In this document: positions 26,633 through 39,342 of the stretch, piece by piece
Position numbering within the stretch: the stretch's first letter is position 1
Layout of the letters: each line of letters begins with the position of its first letter
Source of the DNA: Apostichopus japonicus
Taxonomy: Eukaryota > Echinodermata > Holothuroidea > Aspidochirotida > Stichopodidae
NCBI RefSeq assembly: GCF_037975245.1
Contig: NC_092562.1
Span: forward strand, 22,807,554-22,871,553
Direction of reading: 5' to 3'
DNA length: 64,000 nt
Translations under genes and position numbers: made by a program
The notes under the pieces: model-generated
The model's database searches: none
Seen by the model: the letters and a program-made list of their open reading frames with translations, nothing else
Told to the model about the DNA's origin: nothing

Positions 26633-29600
26633 ATGGAGCATCAATACGGAATTGTAGTTTCTAATCGTTTCCTTATTGGTTGCGACGATATTGGAGATCC
26701 AGAGGATTTTATAAATGAAACCCAAAAGGAGAAGGTGAAACCTGCAACCCAGGTGAAGGCCAAGAAACAGGACTCGCAACCCAAAAAACAAGAGCCTGAC
26801 TCAAAATCCAGAAAGGAAGGTTCGTCTAGGCACACATGCATGTGAAGGGATTTATTGGATCAGGTTTTGTTCCTCTCATTTTGGATACTGGGCTATAATT
26901 TCTTATAAATCAATGGTTTGAACAAACATCGCGCACGTGGGCCGAGAACAACATTCCAAGCCTAAGTTAGGTCTAATGTTAGGCCTAAATGTTGTGATAC
27001 AAAGTTACCATGTTGCTACTAGGCTGTTAAATATGAAAGAGCTACAGTTTTTCTCACCCTCGCTTCCCATAGTTAATCAAGCAAACATGTTAAGCAATTG
27101 TCTACGGCCCTCGTCTAGGGCTACCTTGCATTTGTTAGGCTAGGCCTACCGTGGTGAAAGTTGCGTTACAATACAATTTGGGGTACCCGACGAAACTTAC
27201 TATTAATAATAATTTACCCAAAGTTATCTAGCCTAGTACTAGGTTTAGCCTAGGCATATATAGTAGAAATTTTGAATAAGTAAGACAGCCTAGACCAGTC
27301 TAGAAACCAGTAGGAGGATGTAACATTCTCTCCTGCCATGTCTCTCTCCCCCCCCCCCCCCCTCATAAAAAGGCAGTGTACTAGGAAACACACATCCTTA
27401 GTAAACCATTTCTAGGACAGATGGTTATAGCTAATGCAGAGTTAGTCTTATGAAATGCTTGAAAAGTGATACTAGGTCAGTTATCATCTCCTTCGTGTTC
27501 AAGTTTACATAATAATATCTTATGGGACAAAATATATTATGTACAGCCACCACTTCATTGGTCATTACTTATATGAGTGTTTTGTTTGCATCTTGCTTTA
27601 TTCAGATGTCAAGGATTCCAAAACAGATTCCAGAAGAGGGGGAAGAGGCAGAGGAAATAATGCAGACAACCGGCCTCCAAGGAAACCCAGAGATGGTAAC
27701 AGAAGACAAGAGTACACTGAAAGTGTAGAAAATCAGGAAAACCAAGCTCCATCTGAGCTCCAAAATGACAGGAATGACAGGCCGCCACGTAGCAGCAGGC
27801 CACCGAGGGACAGGGATGGAGACCGAGCCCCGAGGACATTCGGTGACCGGTACGGTGAAAGACCCCGTGATGGTGACACTGGAGACAGACCCCAGAGAGG
27901 AAGAGGCGGTAGAGGACGTGGTGGTGGCCGGGGACGTGGTGGAGGACGAGACTTCAGAGGGAAGCGAGAATTTGACAGGCACAGTGGGAATGACAAAAGG
28001 TGAGGGCATTTTCAGTGAAAACTTTATTCAGTATTTCATCGCTAAATGCTATGCAAAATGCGCAGATTGCTATACAGTGCAAAGATCCATAGTAGATTTT
28101 TATATTCAGAACCATAGTAGTTTATGAGAGATAACGTTCATAGCCTTCGAAACTGCTCTGCAAACTTTTTGCACAAAAATATTCCACTTTGTTACGAAAT
28201 GACTTTCCATCAACTTGAAACTGTGCAAACAATTTGAATGCAAACATCTCAATTTGTCAATACCTAACCCTGATGGTAGTAAATGTATTGTTTGTTCGGG
28301 AGAAATGTTTTGTCTACATTCAACACCTGAAAATTAGACAGTTTGACTGGAGTTACACAAAACATTGCAGTGGGTCTCCTTGTCTTCTTATCCTTGGAAT
28401 GGGATACATTTGGAAGGTTTGTGTAGCTATCAATGTTACTTACTTATGTACGTTGTCTACAGAGAAGGTAATTTTTTTTTGAAAAATCATGTAAAAGCGC
28501 TCATTGTAGACTTTACTGCGTTTGCAGATGCATGGACATGTCTGCTTATACAGAGAGTTAAAAGCTTGCCCATTAGAAGACGTTAACAGAGCCGGACGGA
28601 GAAGTTGATGCTGCTGCTGCCCACATGAGCAAGTACTTTTGACAAGCGTCATCATTTTGGTTTTTCTCTTCAGCAGCTCATTCAAGCCCCAAGACAAGCG
28701 AGAGGGTGGAGGAACTCACAACTGGGGCAACTTCAAGGATGATGTAAAGTAAGTTATGGAGAGAAGAGTACCAGCTGTAGGCTGAAGTGAGAGGTTATAA
28801 TAGAGTGTCACTTTCACGAATGAGTCTTCACTTTTTGTCAGACCTCAAAGTGTTCCATTGATTGATGTTATACATTCTAATAAGTCTCTCCTCGTAGCGA
28901 AGCTGTATCTATGGGTGTACCAGTATAGTTGGCCGTAGAGCTCGTCGTCATGGAAACCTAACTTACTGTACTCATGCTAAGTCTTGTACTCATACACATC
29001 TTCTTATACTCATACTGTCATTTTCATGTATCTGCAGCATCGTTCTGATCAATCGGACCAGTGCAGCATTAAACTAGTCATTCAACCTTTGGCAGGCAGA
29101 ACTCTGAATACACTGTTATAGACTGGTCCGCAAAACTCTGGTCAAGTTGGGTTTTGACCTGCATAGTTTTGATTACATGGTCACCAATCGTTGCATTTGC
29201 TCTGGGTGTAGGCTTTGACCAGCTGTTCACCAGATACTTGGCCTTGACTTGGGTTCCACATTCCCGTCCTGCATAACTCTAATGTTTTCCAGTGAGTGTA
29301 CAAGACCAGCAGATATGTGGTGCTTGGATAGGCTGCACTGACTGTAATAGGTTCAGTGGTCATTAGTTGTGGTTCAAATGTTATTAATCTAAAACACCAT
29401 AATGAAAGAAAGTTGTTTCTTCTGCACTTGTTATGTCATGAATAGTACGTCTCAGAATGGTAAAATTTATCTGAAACTTTTTCACACTGTAGGGAAGCAG
29501 ATAGCACCAATGCAGTTGAAACATTTACCACAGAGGAGTGGGATGCAGGAGAAGCCAAGGAGGTGAAGGCTGTTCCGTGAGTACAAATTTTGTCTCTCTG

Positions 29601-31357
29601 ATTACTTTACCGGACGACTGGGTGATGCCTCTCTGTAGATGGATTGAATTTGAGGTCAAGTGTCATGTCAGGGTCACTTTGGGTTGGTCTTCTGACAGTT
29701 ATGTAGAATGTCTGTACAGAAATTCATGAATGTTGGGTCATGTAAAGGTATTGCTGAAAAGTGGGTAATTGTAAGCATTCTAGTATGGAGAGCCAAGATC
29801 ACCTATGAGGACACAAAATACTTCTCAATTCACAGAGATGAATGGATATTCACTCGCAGCTAGTCACAATTTTCCTTAAGTAGTTGGTGATTATTGAGGT
29901 TGTTATGTATTTTGCTTGATATCTGGCGGGCAACAAAACATGGCGAACATATTTTAACAGTCGAAGAGAGTCTCACAGAACAGAAGACGGTGAAATCAAA
30001 CTTGTTCGTGGACAGAGATGGAAATGTCATATTTTGTCTTCACAGATCGTACCCTTCGAGGCCAGCTGAGGGGGAACGATATTTTTCATTTTAAAATGTT
30101 ACGTCATTTGTAACCTTGATTTGATTTTGTGACTGCAGGGACAAGAAGGAGGAAGGAGGAGAGGAGACTGCGACGAAAGAGGAAGAGAAAGTCGAAGAGG
30201 AAGGTGAGAAGGAGCCAGAGGTACAAGAGATGACCCTGGACGAATACAAGGCCCTCCAGGCCACCTCCAGACGCAAACAGGACTTCAACTTGAGGCGACC
30301 AGGCGAAGGAGAGGACAACGCCCAATGGAAGAAGACCTACGTTCTGAAGAAGACGGCTGCACAGATGGATGAAGAAGACAGAGAGGATGTAAGTACTTTA
30401 CAAATAGCAGGAGGAGAGGAGGAGGAGGACACTATGAAATGTGGAGTAAATGAGGGAAGCATTTTGGTGGGGTTTGGATGCTAACGTTATTTACCGCATT
30501 TGAACCTCCCTCCTGCCTGGTTCACAATTCTCCCTCTATGTACTTCTATCACCCCAGCTGCCACAGGACGTACATTTGCTAGTTCCGTACTATGTGAAAG
30601 CATTGTGGGCTGTATGTTAGTCTGTGAGATGGGAGTATTAGACAATCTGACAACTGAAAATGATTTTAAGTGTCAAGATTTTAACCTCTTGATTCAGCAT
30701 TATAACACAAATTAAGGAGCTAATGCACACTCTTAGACCTTAGAAAATATAGATCTGAAAATGAGTGCAAGCATTTCGTGTAAATTGTCTGACAACCGTT
30801 TCATGTTTATATTTATGTCGGGTCAGAGGTCAGGGAATAAATTTATGGCATTGCAAAATGCTACACAAGATAGTCAAATTGCTATACAAGTTCAAAGATG
30901 TATAGCAGTTTTGCACACAGGAACCATAATATATTATATGAGACAAAACGTCAACATTTGAATACTTCAGAAAAACAAGGCGCAGAACCCCTAGCTTGGT
31001 AGACGATGTTGCTGCTCGTCATTTGAATAGCATCTTAGGCACTGGTTATGATATTAACTGCTCTGCTTATTTCTTTGACAACAGGAGCATGGTCTTCGTG
31101 AGAAACCTAAATCCAAGGACCAGTTAGACATCAAGTTTAACTTTTACGACCAGCCATCACGCGGAGGTAGAGGAGGCCGGCGTGGCATAGGCGGCCGTGG
31201 AGGTCCAGGTGGGAGAGGCAGAGGACGTGGTAGTGGTGGTGGAGGAGGTGGTGGAGGAGGAGGAGGGGGCCGAGGAGGTGGTGGCGGGCGTTCCAGAGCA
31301 GATGAAGCCCACCTGTCTTTAGGCGATGACAAAGAATTTCCGTCTCTAGGGAATTAG
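26633..31357 (+). CDS. SERBP1: SERBP1/HABP4-family RNA-binding protein
   Basis: Six coding exons: 26633-26819, 27606-27999, 28674-28748, 29493-29576, 30139-30388 and 31085-31357. All are GT-AG and in phase, giving 420 aa. The N-terminus YGIVVSNRF...DDIGDPEDF matches the conserved start of the family. Exon 2 carries an Arg/Gly-rich box followed by RGKREFDRHSGNDK, and exon 3 has the conserved THNWGNFKDD. Exon 5 has EMTLDEYKALQ and QWKKTYVLKK. Exon 6 has LDIKFNFYDQPSRGGRGG, a long RGG box (about residues 355-400) and a C-terminal DDKEFPSLGN. Family members bind mRNA and idle 80S ribosomes in the cytoplasm; arginines in RGG boxes are usually methylated. The symbol follows the closest vertebrate member; invertebrates often have a single gene equally related to SERBP1 and HABP4. 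Confidence 0.92.
28046..28165 (+). repeat. dispersed repeat copy, SERBP1 intron 2
   Basis: GCTATGCAAAATGCGCAGAT, then TGCTATACAGTGCAAAGAT, GAACCATAGTAGTTTATGAG and AACTGCTCTGCAAAC. It is the same family as 21357-21600 and 30849-30965. Confidence 0.7.
28671..28676 (+). promoter_or_regulatory. tandem NAGNAG splice acceptor
   Basis: Exon 3 of the SERBP1-like gene is preceded by CAGCAG. Either AG leaves the frame open, so alternative use would add or drop one serine in an S-S-S-F-K context. Confidence 0.7.
30849..30965 (+). repeat. dispersed repeat copy, SERBP1 intron 5
   Basis: GCATTGCAAAATGCTACAC, CAAATTGCTATACAAG, CAAAGATGTATAGCAGTTTT, GGAACCATAATATATTATAT and GAGACAAAACGTC correspond in order to the copies at 21.4 and 28.1 kb. 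Confidence 0.7.
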
Positions 31358-32160
31358 TAGTACTTCCGTTGCACGTCTTAGCATCATTATCATCATCATC
31401 ATCATCATGAATTCAGCGCTTCACGAAAGAAGAATTTTTTTAGAAGTAAATAAAAAAGTACTGTCACAAGTTTATACCCGTGGACACCGACCTATTTGCA
31501 ATTTTTTAAGGATGATGGATTTTTCAATCAGTCAAATCCGAGAATAAAAAAAATGAAGTGGCAAATCCATGACTTGGGCAGATTGTTCTATAGAAAGGTA
31601 TAGGACATGATGTCAGGAGAAATTGATGGCTTTTTTCATTCCTCTGCAAGTGTTTGGAGATGGGAAGTTCATCTGAAGAGTTGTGTTTTTTTCTTTTCAT
31701 CCAGGACGGATTTTTTTTTGCTTTCGATGGTCTGTCGGTAACATGGGCGCATGGAGAGAAAAAGTTTCATCAAACTGATGAAAAATAACGAAAAGGTTTT
31801 GTACATTTTCAAACTGCAACCATGTAGCTTGGCAATTTTGTTTTCATGAAATCCAGTTCTGATTTTTGTGTGTATCTTGTATTGAGTTCGGGTGTATTTA
31901 GTGCTGACAAATCTGTTGCTATGGTGATATAGCTATGATGCCGTTGCTCTGTTCTGTATGTAAGGTGAGATGGAGGAAGGTCGTCTTTTATTTTCTGTAT
32001 TATTCTCTGTTCCTCCACTTGATATTGGTAATGACAGTTCCTGTCGGTCTTTCGACGAGCCTTGACAAAAAGATTCTGGGTCGGCCATTGACAGCATCCG
32101 AAAGAGTTGGATGGCTAATGTAACTTGACCTCCAGAAGCATCTACTAGTTTCAATGAGTC

Positions 32161-32166
32161 AATAAA
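32161..32166 (+). terminator. poly(A) signal of the SERBP1-like gene
   Basis: AATAAA lies about 800 bp after the stop codon, followed by T-rich and A-rich sequence. It is the first canonical signal in a plausible position; a longer 3' UTR is possible. Confidence 0.5.
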
Positions 32167-35100
32167 CCTGTTTACATAAAAAGTTTAAAAACAACCAAAG
32201 GTTTGCCATGTTCTAAGTGTGTATACTCCATTCACATGAGGGACAACCAGTGTATTTAGGCTGTTCCCAGTTACGTACTGCTAAAAGAAATGGGCTTGTT
32301 TTATTGTGTGGGAGCTGATTATAAATTAATCACCCCCAAGTAATCTTGCTGATTCTATGCATTTATTTTCACTTTGTAATATTTGAAAAGGTTGTTTCCG
32401 AAGGAAAACAGGCTGTTGGTATGAGGTGACAATTGCTTTGATGTCCATTGATTCCTGATCAAACTAATGTTTAGAAACAGCCACTAGTTCCACCTGCATC
32501 TCCATTGAATAATTGATATCGAATTATATGAAAGGATGTGACATTTGAATCCTAGGAATATCTGCAACATGGGTGGATTGGTACGAAGTTTCTCAAGTTG
32601 ATTTCTTGTTCAGAATCACAGATTTTGACCTGCAAATCAGTTAACTCTATAATGTAGGTAGAAAACTGAACAGCGGGAGGGGAGGAGTGGGGGAGGGAGA
32701 CATGTTTGTTCGGTTGTCATATTGAAGTAGCCCTCTTCTAAAAGAGATAAAAGTAGAACTGGCAATTGGTTTTTATCATACAAAATATTCAGTAAATGAT
32801 AAAGGTTGATTGAACAATTTAACCCAATGTTGAGAGGATTCTGGTGTGTCCTGTCAAATATCTTGTTTAATACAGAGCATGTAGAAAGAAAGCTCTTGGT
32901 CAAACTCCTGACTTCTTTGTGAAGTTTTCAGACATTAAATTCTTGAAAATTGCAAATTATTTGAAGTGTCTAGAGAGACAAGTCCCCCACTGTCCAGGTG
33001 AACCAGTCTCCGTCTGACTAGAGAAACCCATCTCCTTCTGACTAGAGGAACCAGTCTTCCACTAATTTGGGGAACTAGTTTCTCTCAGACTAGAGGAACT
33101 AGTCTCTCCTTCTGACTAGGGGAGCCACTCTCCCTTTGACTAGTGGAATCAGTCTCCTTTGACTAGTGGAATCAGTCTCCCTTTGACTAGTGGAATCAGT
33201 CTCCCTTTGACTAGTGGAATCAGTCTCCCTTTGACTAGAGAAACTAGTCTCTCTCTTGCTAGGGAATCAGCCTCCTTGCACATGTAGTTTGTACTCCTTT
33301 TGCAAAGCACTCATAATATACATTTGATGTGACATCGTCATAATCATACAGTGGGTCTCTATGTTAGGAGACTGGGGTTGAGAGTGGACTTTTCATTTTA
33401 AAGAAGTACCAGTCTCCCCCTGACTAACAATTAGGCTGCCAAATTTGTAAGAGAAAAGCAACTAATGATTCGAAGGAGAGGAAGTGTTATAATATATCAA
33501 TTTCTTCTGGTTGTCTGTCTTCGCTTGTACTCGTTACACATGATCAATTCCTTTTGAGCTTATTCGTTTTCTGCATTACATGCAGAATGTTTGGGTGAAT
33601 GACATTTTTTTTTTTCATCTTCTGTTTCTGATGCATATGTAGTTATAACTGCCAAGCAGTCATAGACTTTCAGATATAATTAAAATGGTATGGACTAATA
33701 ATATTGTACTGTCAATTTTGCTAAGATACTTGGCTTTGAAGGGTTATCGGAAAGGTTCTCCAAAGGGAGAAGTAAAATCACCAATTCTTGTTGAGTTTTG
33801 GTTTGCAGAGTTTGTACAAGGTGCCTCAGAAGAGCCAAAGGGCCTGACTTTTTTGGCTCGTAACCATAGATCATATCTGGTACCGTCTCTTTAGACAGTC
33901 CTGATGCTGCCCTCGACAAACATCCTCGGTTGCTTTGGCATTTTGAGTGAACCTGATCCAGGAAATATCATGGGTTTTGACAAATCAGCTATCACATTTA
34001 AGTGACTGTTCATAAATGGGTACAAAAACCACACCTTCAAAACCACCAAATCCACTCAGATAGCTTGAAGTTTGTCAATTCAAGAAATATGAACCCAAGG
34101 ATCCATCAATTCAGTTACATCACTGTGAGTGTCATCAGTTTGAAAATGGGTTTTTTTCTGCATTATATACGATACTTTATCAATCATACCATACCTGTTC
34201 GTTGTAAACATGAGAAATATTCTGTTATTACCAACATTTGTATTTTTGTATGTCATCCTGGTAGTGACAATAAGTTCATTGAACCATTGTATTGTGTGTA
34301 CAACACATGGAGTTTGTAATTTGCTTTTGTTGTTTTAAACTTCCAGTCTCTTGTTTTCAAATTTCTAGTGATGGCTGATCCAGGGAACACTTTTTTTTTA
34401 TGAAAAAAAAATTGGTTGAAAACAACTTGAGGTTTGTGAATTTTGTGAAACAAATTCCTGAAGTATCTTTTGTTTTGTGTACAAAAGATTTGCTATGCAC
34501 CTTTGCATTTGTGTAGCAACCGGGCTATTTTTGCATAGCATTTTTTCCCATACTTGAAAAAAATTAAAATATAAACTATTCCGTGTGATCTCTCGAAAAA
34601 GTCGTCACTGTTAAATTTTATCAAAGTTTGGCAATCTGAACAAATAAGGAAAAGAAGAATTGAGTAATGATTAAATGTAAATGCATTGTATTGTTCAAAG
34701 ACTTGGGCACAAATTAAATCCTAAAGATTTTATACTGAATGCAAGGCCAGTCACAACAAGAGTAAGATTATCGAGGATTAGGAATTTCAACACAATTCCA
34801 ATTCACAAGTTAAAGGCTTTGAAGAAATTCTAGAAAAATCGAGAGTATCAGCTGCTGCAACATTGTGTATGAGCCTAAGCTGTTGTCAAATGGGCTGGCA
34901 ATTTTTGTAAAGGTCTTTGTTCATCAGCCCCTTGGTTAGTTGAATATTTGAATGGCATAGTGTGATCAGCAAACTTGGAAAGGTGATGACATTTGTTATT
35001 CAAACATCTGCTAATTGATGGTTATCATCTTGTAACCTTGTACTTTTGAGTAAGAATACAGATTTTTCCAAACCACTTGCATGGCATTCAATGTAAGACT

Positions 35101-36901
35101 AGCTAGAGTCAACTGTGTTAACTGTACAAGTAGCAAGGAAAAGATAGCGAAGATTTTGATTGAGCGCAATTGAAGCTGTTGTTTGAACAAGTGGTTACAC
35201 TTGACTTTTATAAAAACAATGCCAGTATGTCCTCGCCCCGAGGTAAAAACAAATATGTCAAAAGACAATGTGTGACAATGTAAAAAAGATTTGCATTACC
35301 ACGGTAATAGTTGACTGTTAAATAAATCTTTTAATTGGTACTAATATAACCTGTGTATCTGACAATACTTTTGAATTTCATTTTGTTGCTGTGGAGAAAG
35401 TCACACTTTCGAGCTCGATTTCAAGAATGCAACGACTTCTGTAACATAACTAATTCTGACTTATTCTGCATGTTAGGATGAAGGCTCCTATGTATAGTTG
35501 TACAGGGGAGATGCTAATATATACACATTCTGGTGGAAATGAAGCTATGGTTTACTGCATATGACATTTTGTGGTTTACTTGGTAGTAGCCCAGGTTCAT
35601 AGAAGAACACATACCAGCAGTTTGCATGTAGTGAGGTTGCCTTTTCACTAAAACTCTCTCGTCATTTGAAGAGTGACCTCAAAATACAAAGAACCTTGAA
35701 CATTTGGTGGTAATATTCATCTGGTGGTGTTTATTTTGTGATCTGCAAGTATTTGTGATTTTGCAATAAAAGATAAGATTCTCTTGGTGAAAGGTATTAA
35801 AAGCCTAATACTCAAAATACTTGCATTCATGATTGACAAGTTTCCCTAGATGTTTGCATGTTTAGTAATATACAAAACTCACTTTTTAATACAAATTTCT
35901 GGATAAATGAGAAATAACTGAGCCTTCATAGATAATAATAGCCTTCAAGTCTATGTATATCAATTTGTCTGACGAAAATTACAAAACAGAAACAGTGCAG
36001 TAAAGTTCTTTCTTTATTTCTTTGTCCTTTTTTAAGTCAATAACAGAAAACTATTTGCAAAATTTAAAACATTCTGGTTCAAGTCAACATCATCTCCAAC
36101 TACTGACCAGTTATTTACACAAAGGAATAGTAATCATAAGGACACTGGTTGTACCCAAGAATTACTTGACTCTTAAATCATTTTTATCTCGGTTATGGAC
36201 CCAGTTATGTTTGATATGATCACTCTGACAGAAAGCTGTTTGACATTGCCCCCCTGTGCTTTTCTGATAATATTGGCAGTAAATGGGTTGGTTCCAAGCT
36301 GGATAGGTTGTGACAATTTTGATCAGTAGAGGTCTATACAACAGTATAACATTTGGGACCGCAGTACTGTCATATGGCAGCAGCAGCTGTATTTTGCATT
36401 GAACTTACCTCCTATCTGATATTAACCATACTACTCAAGACATTAAACGGATTGAGGTCCCCGAACACAGTCTGTATTAATCCACTAAAATTGCACCAGG
36501 AATGTCCAAGCTAAACCATCACTTTTTAAATTGCAGGAACAAAGGAAACTTCATTGGATTGTATGAAATCTGTTTTATTGATTCACTAATTAAATGATCA
36601 AAACCACATAGATCCCTTCAAGTTGAATCCAGGGTATTTCATACCCTTGGGATGTGTAAGTATTTTTGGGCTAGATCAGAATGTTAATTCAGCAAATTTC
36701 CTATCGGAGCTAAGAGCATGCTTTAATTTGGACTTGTCTTCTCTGTTAGTAGATACTTTTGAAGAAAAGTCACCCAAGAAAGAACCTGTTCACAAACACC
36801 AAACTACTGATCCACTCTAAGGCAGAGCCCCCCCCCCCCCCCTTGCTTCGAGAGACTGACTGATTATCAGCAACATTTGCATCAAGACTCCCTTAGGAAG
36901 G
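32167..36901. other. intergenic region between convergent genes
   Basis: No gene I can support. It contains the 24-bp minisatellite at about 32993-33275 and a diverged inverted fragment of the TTGCTATGC repeat family near 34485-34545. The rest is unique AT-rich sequence, part of which could be extended 3' UTR. Confidence 0.45.
32993..33275 (+). repeat. 24-bp minisatellite
   Basis: TGACTAGTGGAATCAGTCTC plus CCTT repeats about four times almost perfectly (33136-33235). Increasingly degenerate copies lie on both sides (ACTAGAGGAACCAGTCT forms), as expected for an array growing in its centre. Confidence 0.9.
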
Positions 36902-37340
36902 GAACAGATACTACTTACTACACAGGGGCGTCGGAAGCTATTTGGGATTGGTACGGCAGATCAGAATGTGGCCATCTATCATAATTATCGGGGGGGGGGG
37001 GACGTTTGGTAGGTCAAACTACGCTACGCACCACCATGGTTGGCACGTAGCTTAAAGGAGAAAATTTTGAAAAAATGCCTCCCAGATTGCAGGATATGGC
37101 ACTTCCCGAGCTTGAAAACAAGACCCCTGCCATGCCAGAGTAGTCACATTTAGCCTACTTGCCATCATCATTATTGAAAATTATTGAAAAATATACCTCC
37201 CAGATTATTTTTGCCATTTTTTTTTCTTAGTCCTACTTCTTTTTTTCTTTTTTTTGCGCCGTGGATATTGGTCCGGCTTTCGCCGGACCTGCTCCGAGGC
37301 CCCTGCTACACATGATCTTAGCCTAAAGGTCGAGAAGCAT
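36902..37340 (-). pseudogene. U2 snRNA 5' fragment interrupted by a hAT-like element
   Basis: Reading the minus strand from 37340, the sequence is AT, GCTTCTCG, ACCTTTAGGCTAAGATCA, TGTGTAG. It matches the first 32 nt of U2 snRNA with one missing base and about three changes. After the inserted element, the minus strand resumes at TGTAG and reaches GTAGTATCTGTTC (36902-36914), the next U2 stretch, with about 7 extra bases at the junction. Beyond that, similarity stops, so this is a 3'-truncated copy of about 45 nt without the Sm site and is not functional. Confidence 0.6.
36923..37305. mobile_element. hAT-like element inserted in the U2 fragment
   Basis: The left end is CAGGGGCGTCGGAAGC; the right end, reverse-complemented, is CAGGGGCCTCGGAGCAGG. 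CTACACA occurs at both sides (36918-36924 and 37306-37312), the left copy overlapping the terminal CA. A GGTCCGGC/GCCGGACC hairpin lies near the right end. No transposase frame. Confidence 0.65.
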
Positions 37341-38004
37341 TTGAAGTGAAATGGCAAGATGATAGAAAAGCTAAAACACAGTCTAGCCGCTGCACACATT
37401 AAAAATGTCACCCAAAGCCACCCTTTGCTAACTACCCTTAAAGGCATCGAAGACTCGCTCCAAACCGTGTGCCGCCCTCTGAAAAAGTTAACTTTCCATT
37501 GCGTGCAAGTGAAGTTTTTCTTGTTCCTACAAAATGCAGACAGTAATGAAACGTGTAATCTTTTATCTAGATCAGAGATGTCCATCGCTGCTTTGTACAC
37601 TGTGTTGTTGGTATTTACCGTAGCTGCATAGTGTCTAATTACCGATAGTAGCAAGCTGTGTGTGTATTTTCTGGGATTGATGGTGGTGACTAACACTTCT
37701 GTTACACCTCATTCGAAACTGGGTCAGATTACCGGCATCAGATGTTTCTTTGTGCACGAGTCTTCACTCCCTTTACCAAGACAATTTTTTACAGTGATTT
37801 CAGTGTATTACATTTCAACAATTTTTAAGAGCCCAATTATTAGCCCTGGAGACAAATTGAAGGGATCAGAGTAACTGGTGTGAAATAATGGTTAGGTTAG
37901 GTTTGGTTTTCCAACACAACAGCATTAATTTAACCTGAACACAGATATCCTCATGTAAAACATAATTCAGACTTAGATGTTCGACACCAGCTTCTGAAAT
38001 GACT

Positions 38005-38010
38005 TTTATT
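38005..38010 (-). terminator. candidate poly(A) signal of EIF2B2
   Basis: AATAAA on the minus strand, about 1.3 kb past the EIF2B2 stop. Nearer weak signals may be used instead. Confidence 0.3.
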
Positions 38011-38607
38011 TCTTTCGGAATTAACAATGGCTTAAAAGAAAAGCATCACTTAGACAACATTTTTGATGTGAAACAAGACATTTCAGAGTTGTGGTAGAAT
38101 TAGTGTGTCCAGACATCCCATGATATAGACCAGACAGTTCTGCCAATTCATTGCATTGTCATGGAGACTGCTGCTCGGGAGCCTGGGAGAACATGGAATG
38201 ATGGAAGAGACTTGAGGAAATAATCGAGATATTGAGAAAACAGGTCTACTAGAGGGAAAATCTGTAGAGAACGGAAAGTGGCCAAGTGAAATAATTATCC
38301 ACAAGACCCAATCTTGGTTTTGACACCTGAGTGTGTTCTCCATTCTGAAGCCATGTCAGTGGCCACACTAGGTAGAACCTAGATTCATTTCATCTAAGGT
38401 TCTCCCAAGTTCTAAATTTCTCATCCAAACAATTTGTCAGTATTTGAGAATACATCCTTGCAGAAAATGACACAACAGCCCTATATAATATCTGCAAAGA
38501 AGCCTCTTGGTTTATATAGGTGTTTAAAAGTAACAACTGTTATGCAAGAATATCAGAGCACAACCAGATATCGGTAAACAATCTGCTTTCGAAAGCGTGC
38601 TAACAAA

Positions 38608-38934
38608 ATTATTCCACTATGCATCTGGGTCCCCTCACTGCTCTTTCAATATGTATACAAACAAGCTGGGTATCGCCGTGATGTATTTACATGGCTTGAC
38701 ACATCGTTTAAACAAATAAGCTGCCACAATTGCTAGTTCTTAAACTAATTGACTTAACTATTTTGTGCTATAAAACTTATTCCACTATGCATCTTGGTAC
38801 CCTGGGTCCCCTATCTGCTTCTGCAATAACAAGCTGGGTGTTGCTGTGATGTATTTACATGGCTTGACACATGGTTTAAATGAATAAGCTGCCACAATTC
38901 TTAGTTCTTAAACTAATTGACTAAACTGTTTTAG
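38608..38934. repeat. tandem duplication of about 165 bp
   Basis: Two copies each run from TATTCCACTATGCATCT through GTGATGTATTTACATGGCTT to TTCTTAAACTAATTGACT. They begin near 38608 and 38777 and differ by a few substitutions and small indels. Confidence 0.9.
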
Positions 38935-39342
38935 ATTCTAGCAACAATGAACCATCAAGGACAGTACCAGAATATATTTTGCAAGACGATGACTTTCACA
39001 TGTCCGTTATTATGTTCATGTTCTCCAAAGATACATCTTTTGTTTCATCTCTTAAAAGAATTCCTCAACAACTTGACCCTCTAAAATCTCATCAATATAA
39101 CATTTTTCGATTATCAACATCCATTTTCGTCGCCACTTCCTACACAGCCTTTGGAATTTTTAACGAGTGGATCAGGAACGGCTCATGGAATGATGTTAAA
39201 TGGTACAGAAATGTCTTTCACTGGTTATGTCCGTCTTTCATGCACTAGGGAGCAGAATCTCTGCATCGTACCGCCCACATTTTAAACTGTGCTGATAACC
39301 TGTGACAGCTGTCACTCCTGGTCTTTGTGTCATCAGGTGAAA

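Noticed and set aside
27602-28009. Pro/Ser/Thr-rich minus-strand open frame
   Set aside because: Antisense shadow of the Arg/Gly-rich exon 2 of the SERBP1-like gene.
31144-31332. Pro-rich minus-strand open frame
   Set aside because: Antisense shadow of the RGG box in SERBP1 exon 6.
37205-37696. 163-codon minus-strand open frame
   Set aside because: It runs through the U2-like fragment, the end of a hAT-like element and a poly-Lys A-tract; no family resemblance.
38979-39248. 89-codon plus-strand open frame
   Set aside because: No family recognised; it lies in the 3' flank of EIF2B2 on the opposite strand.
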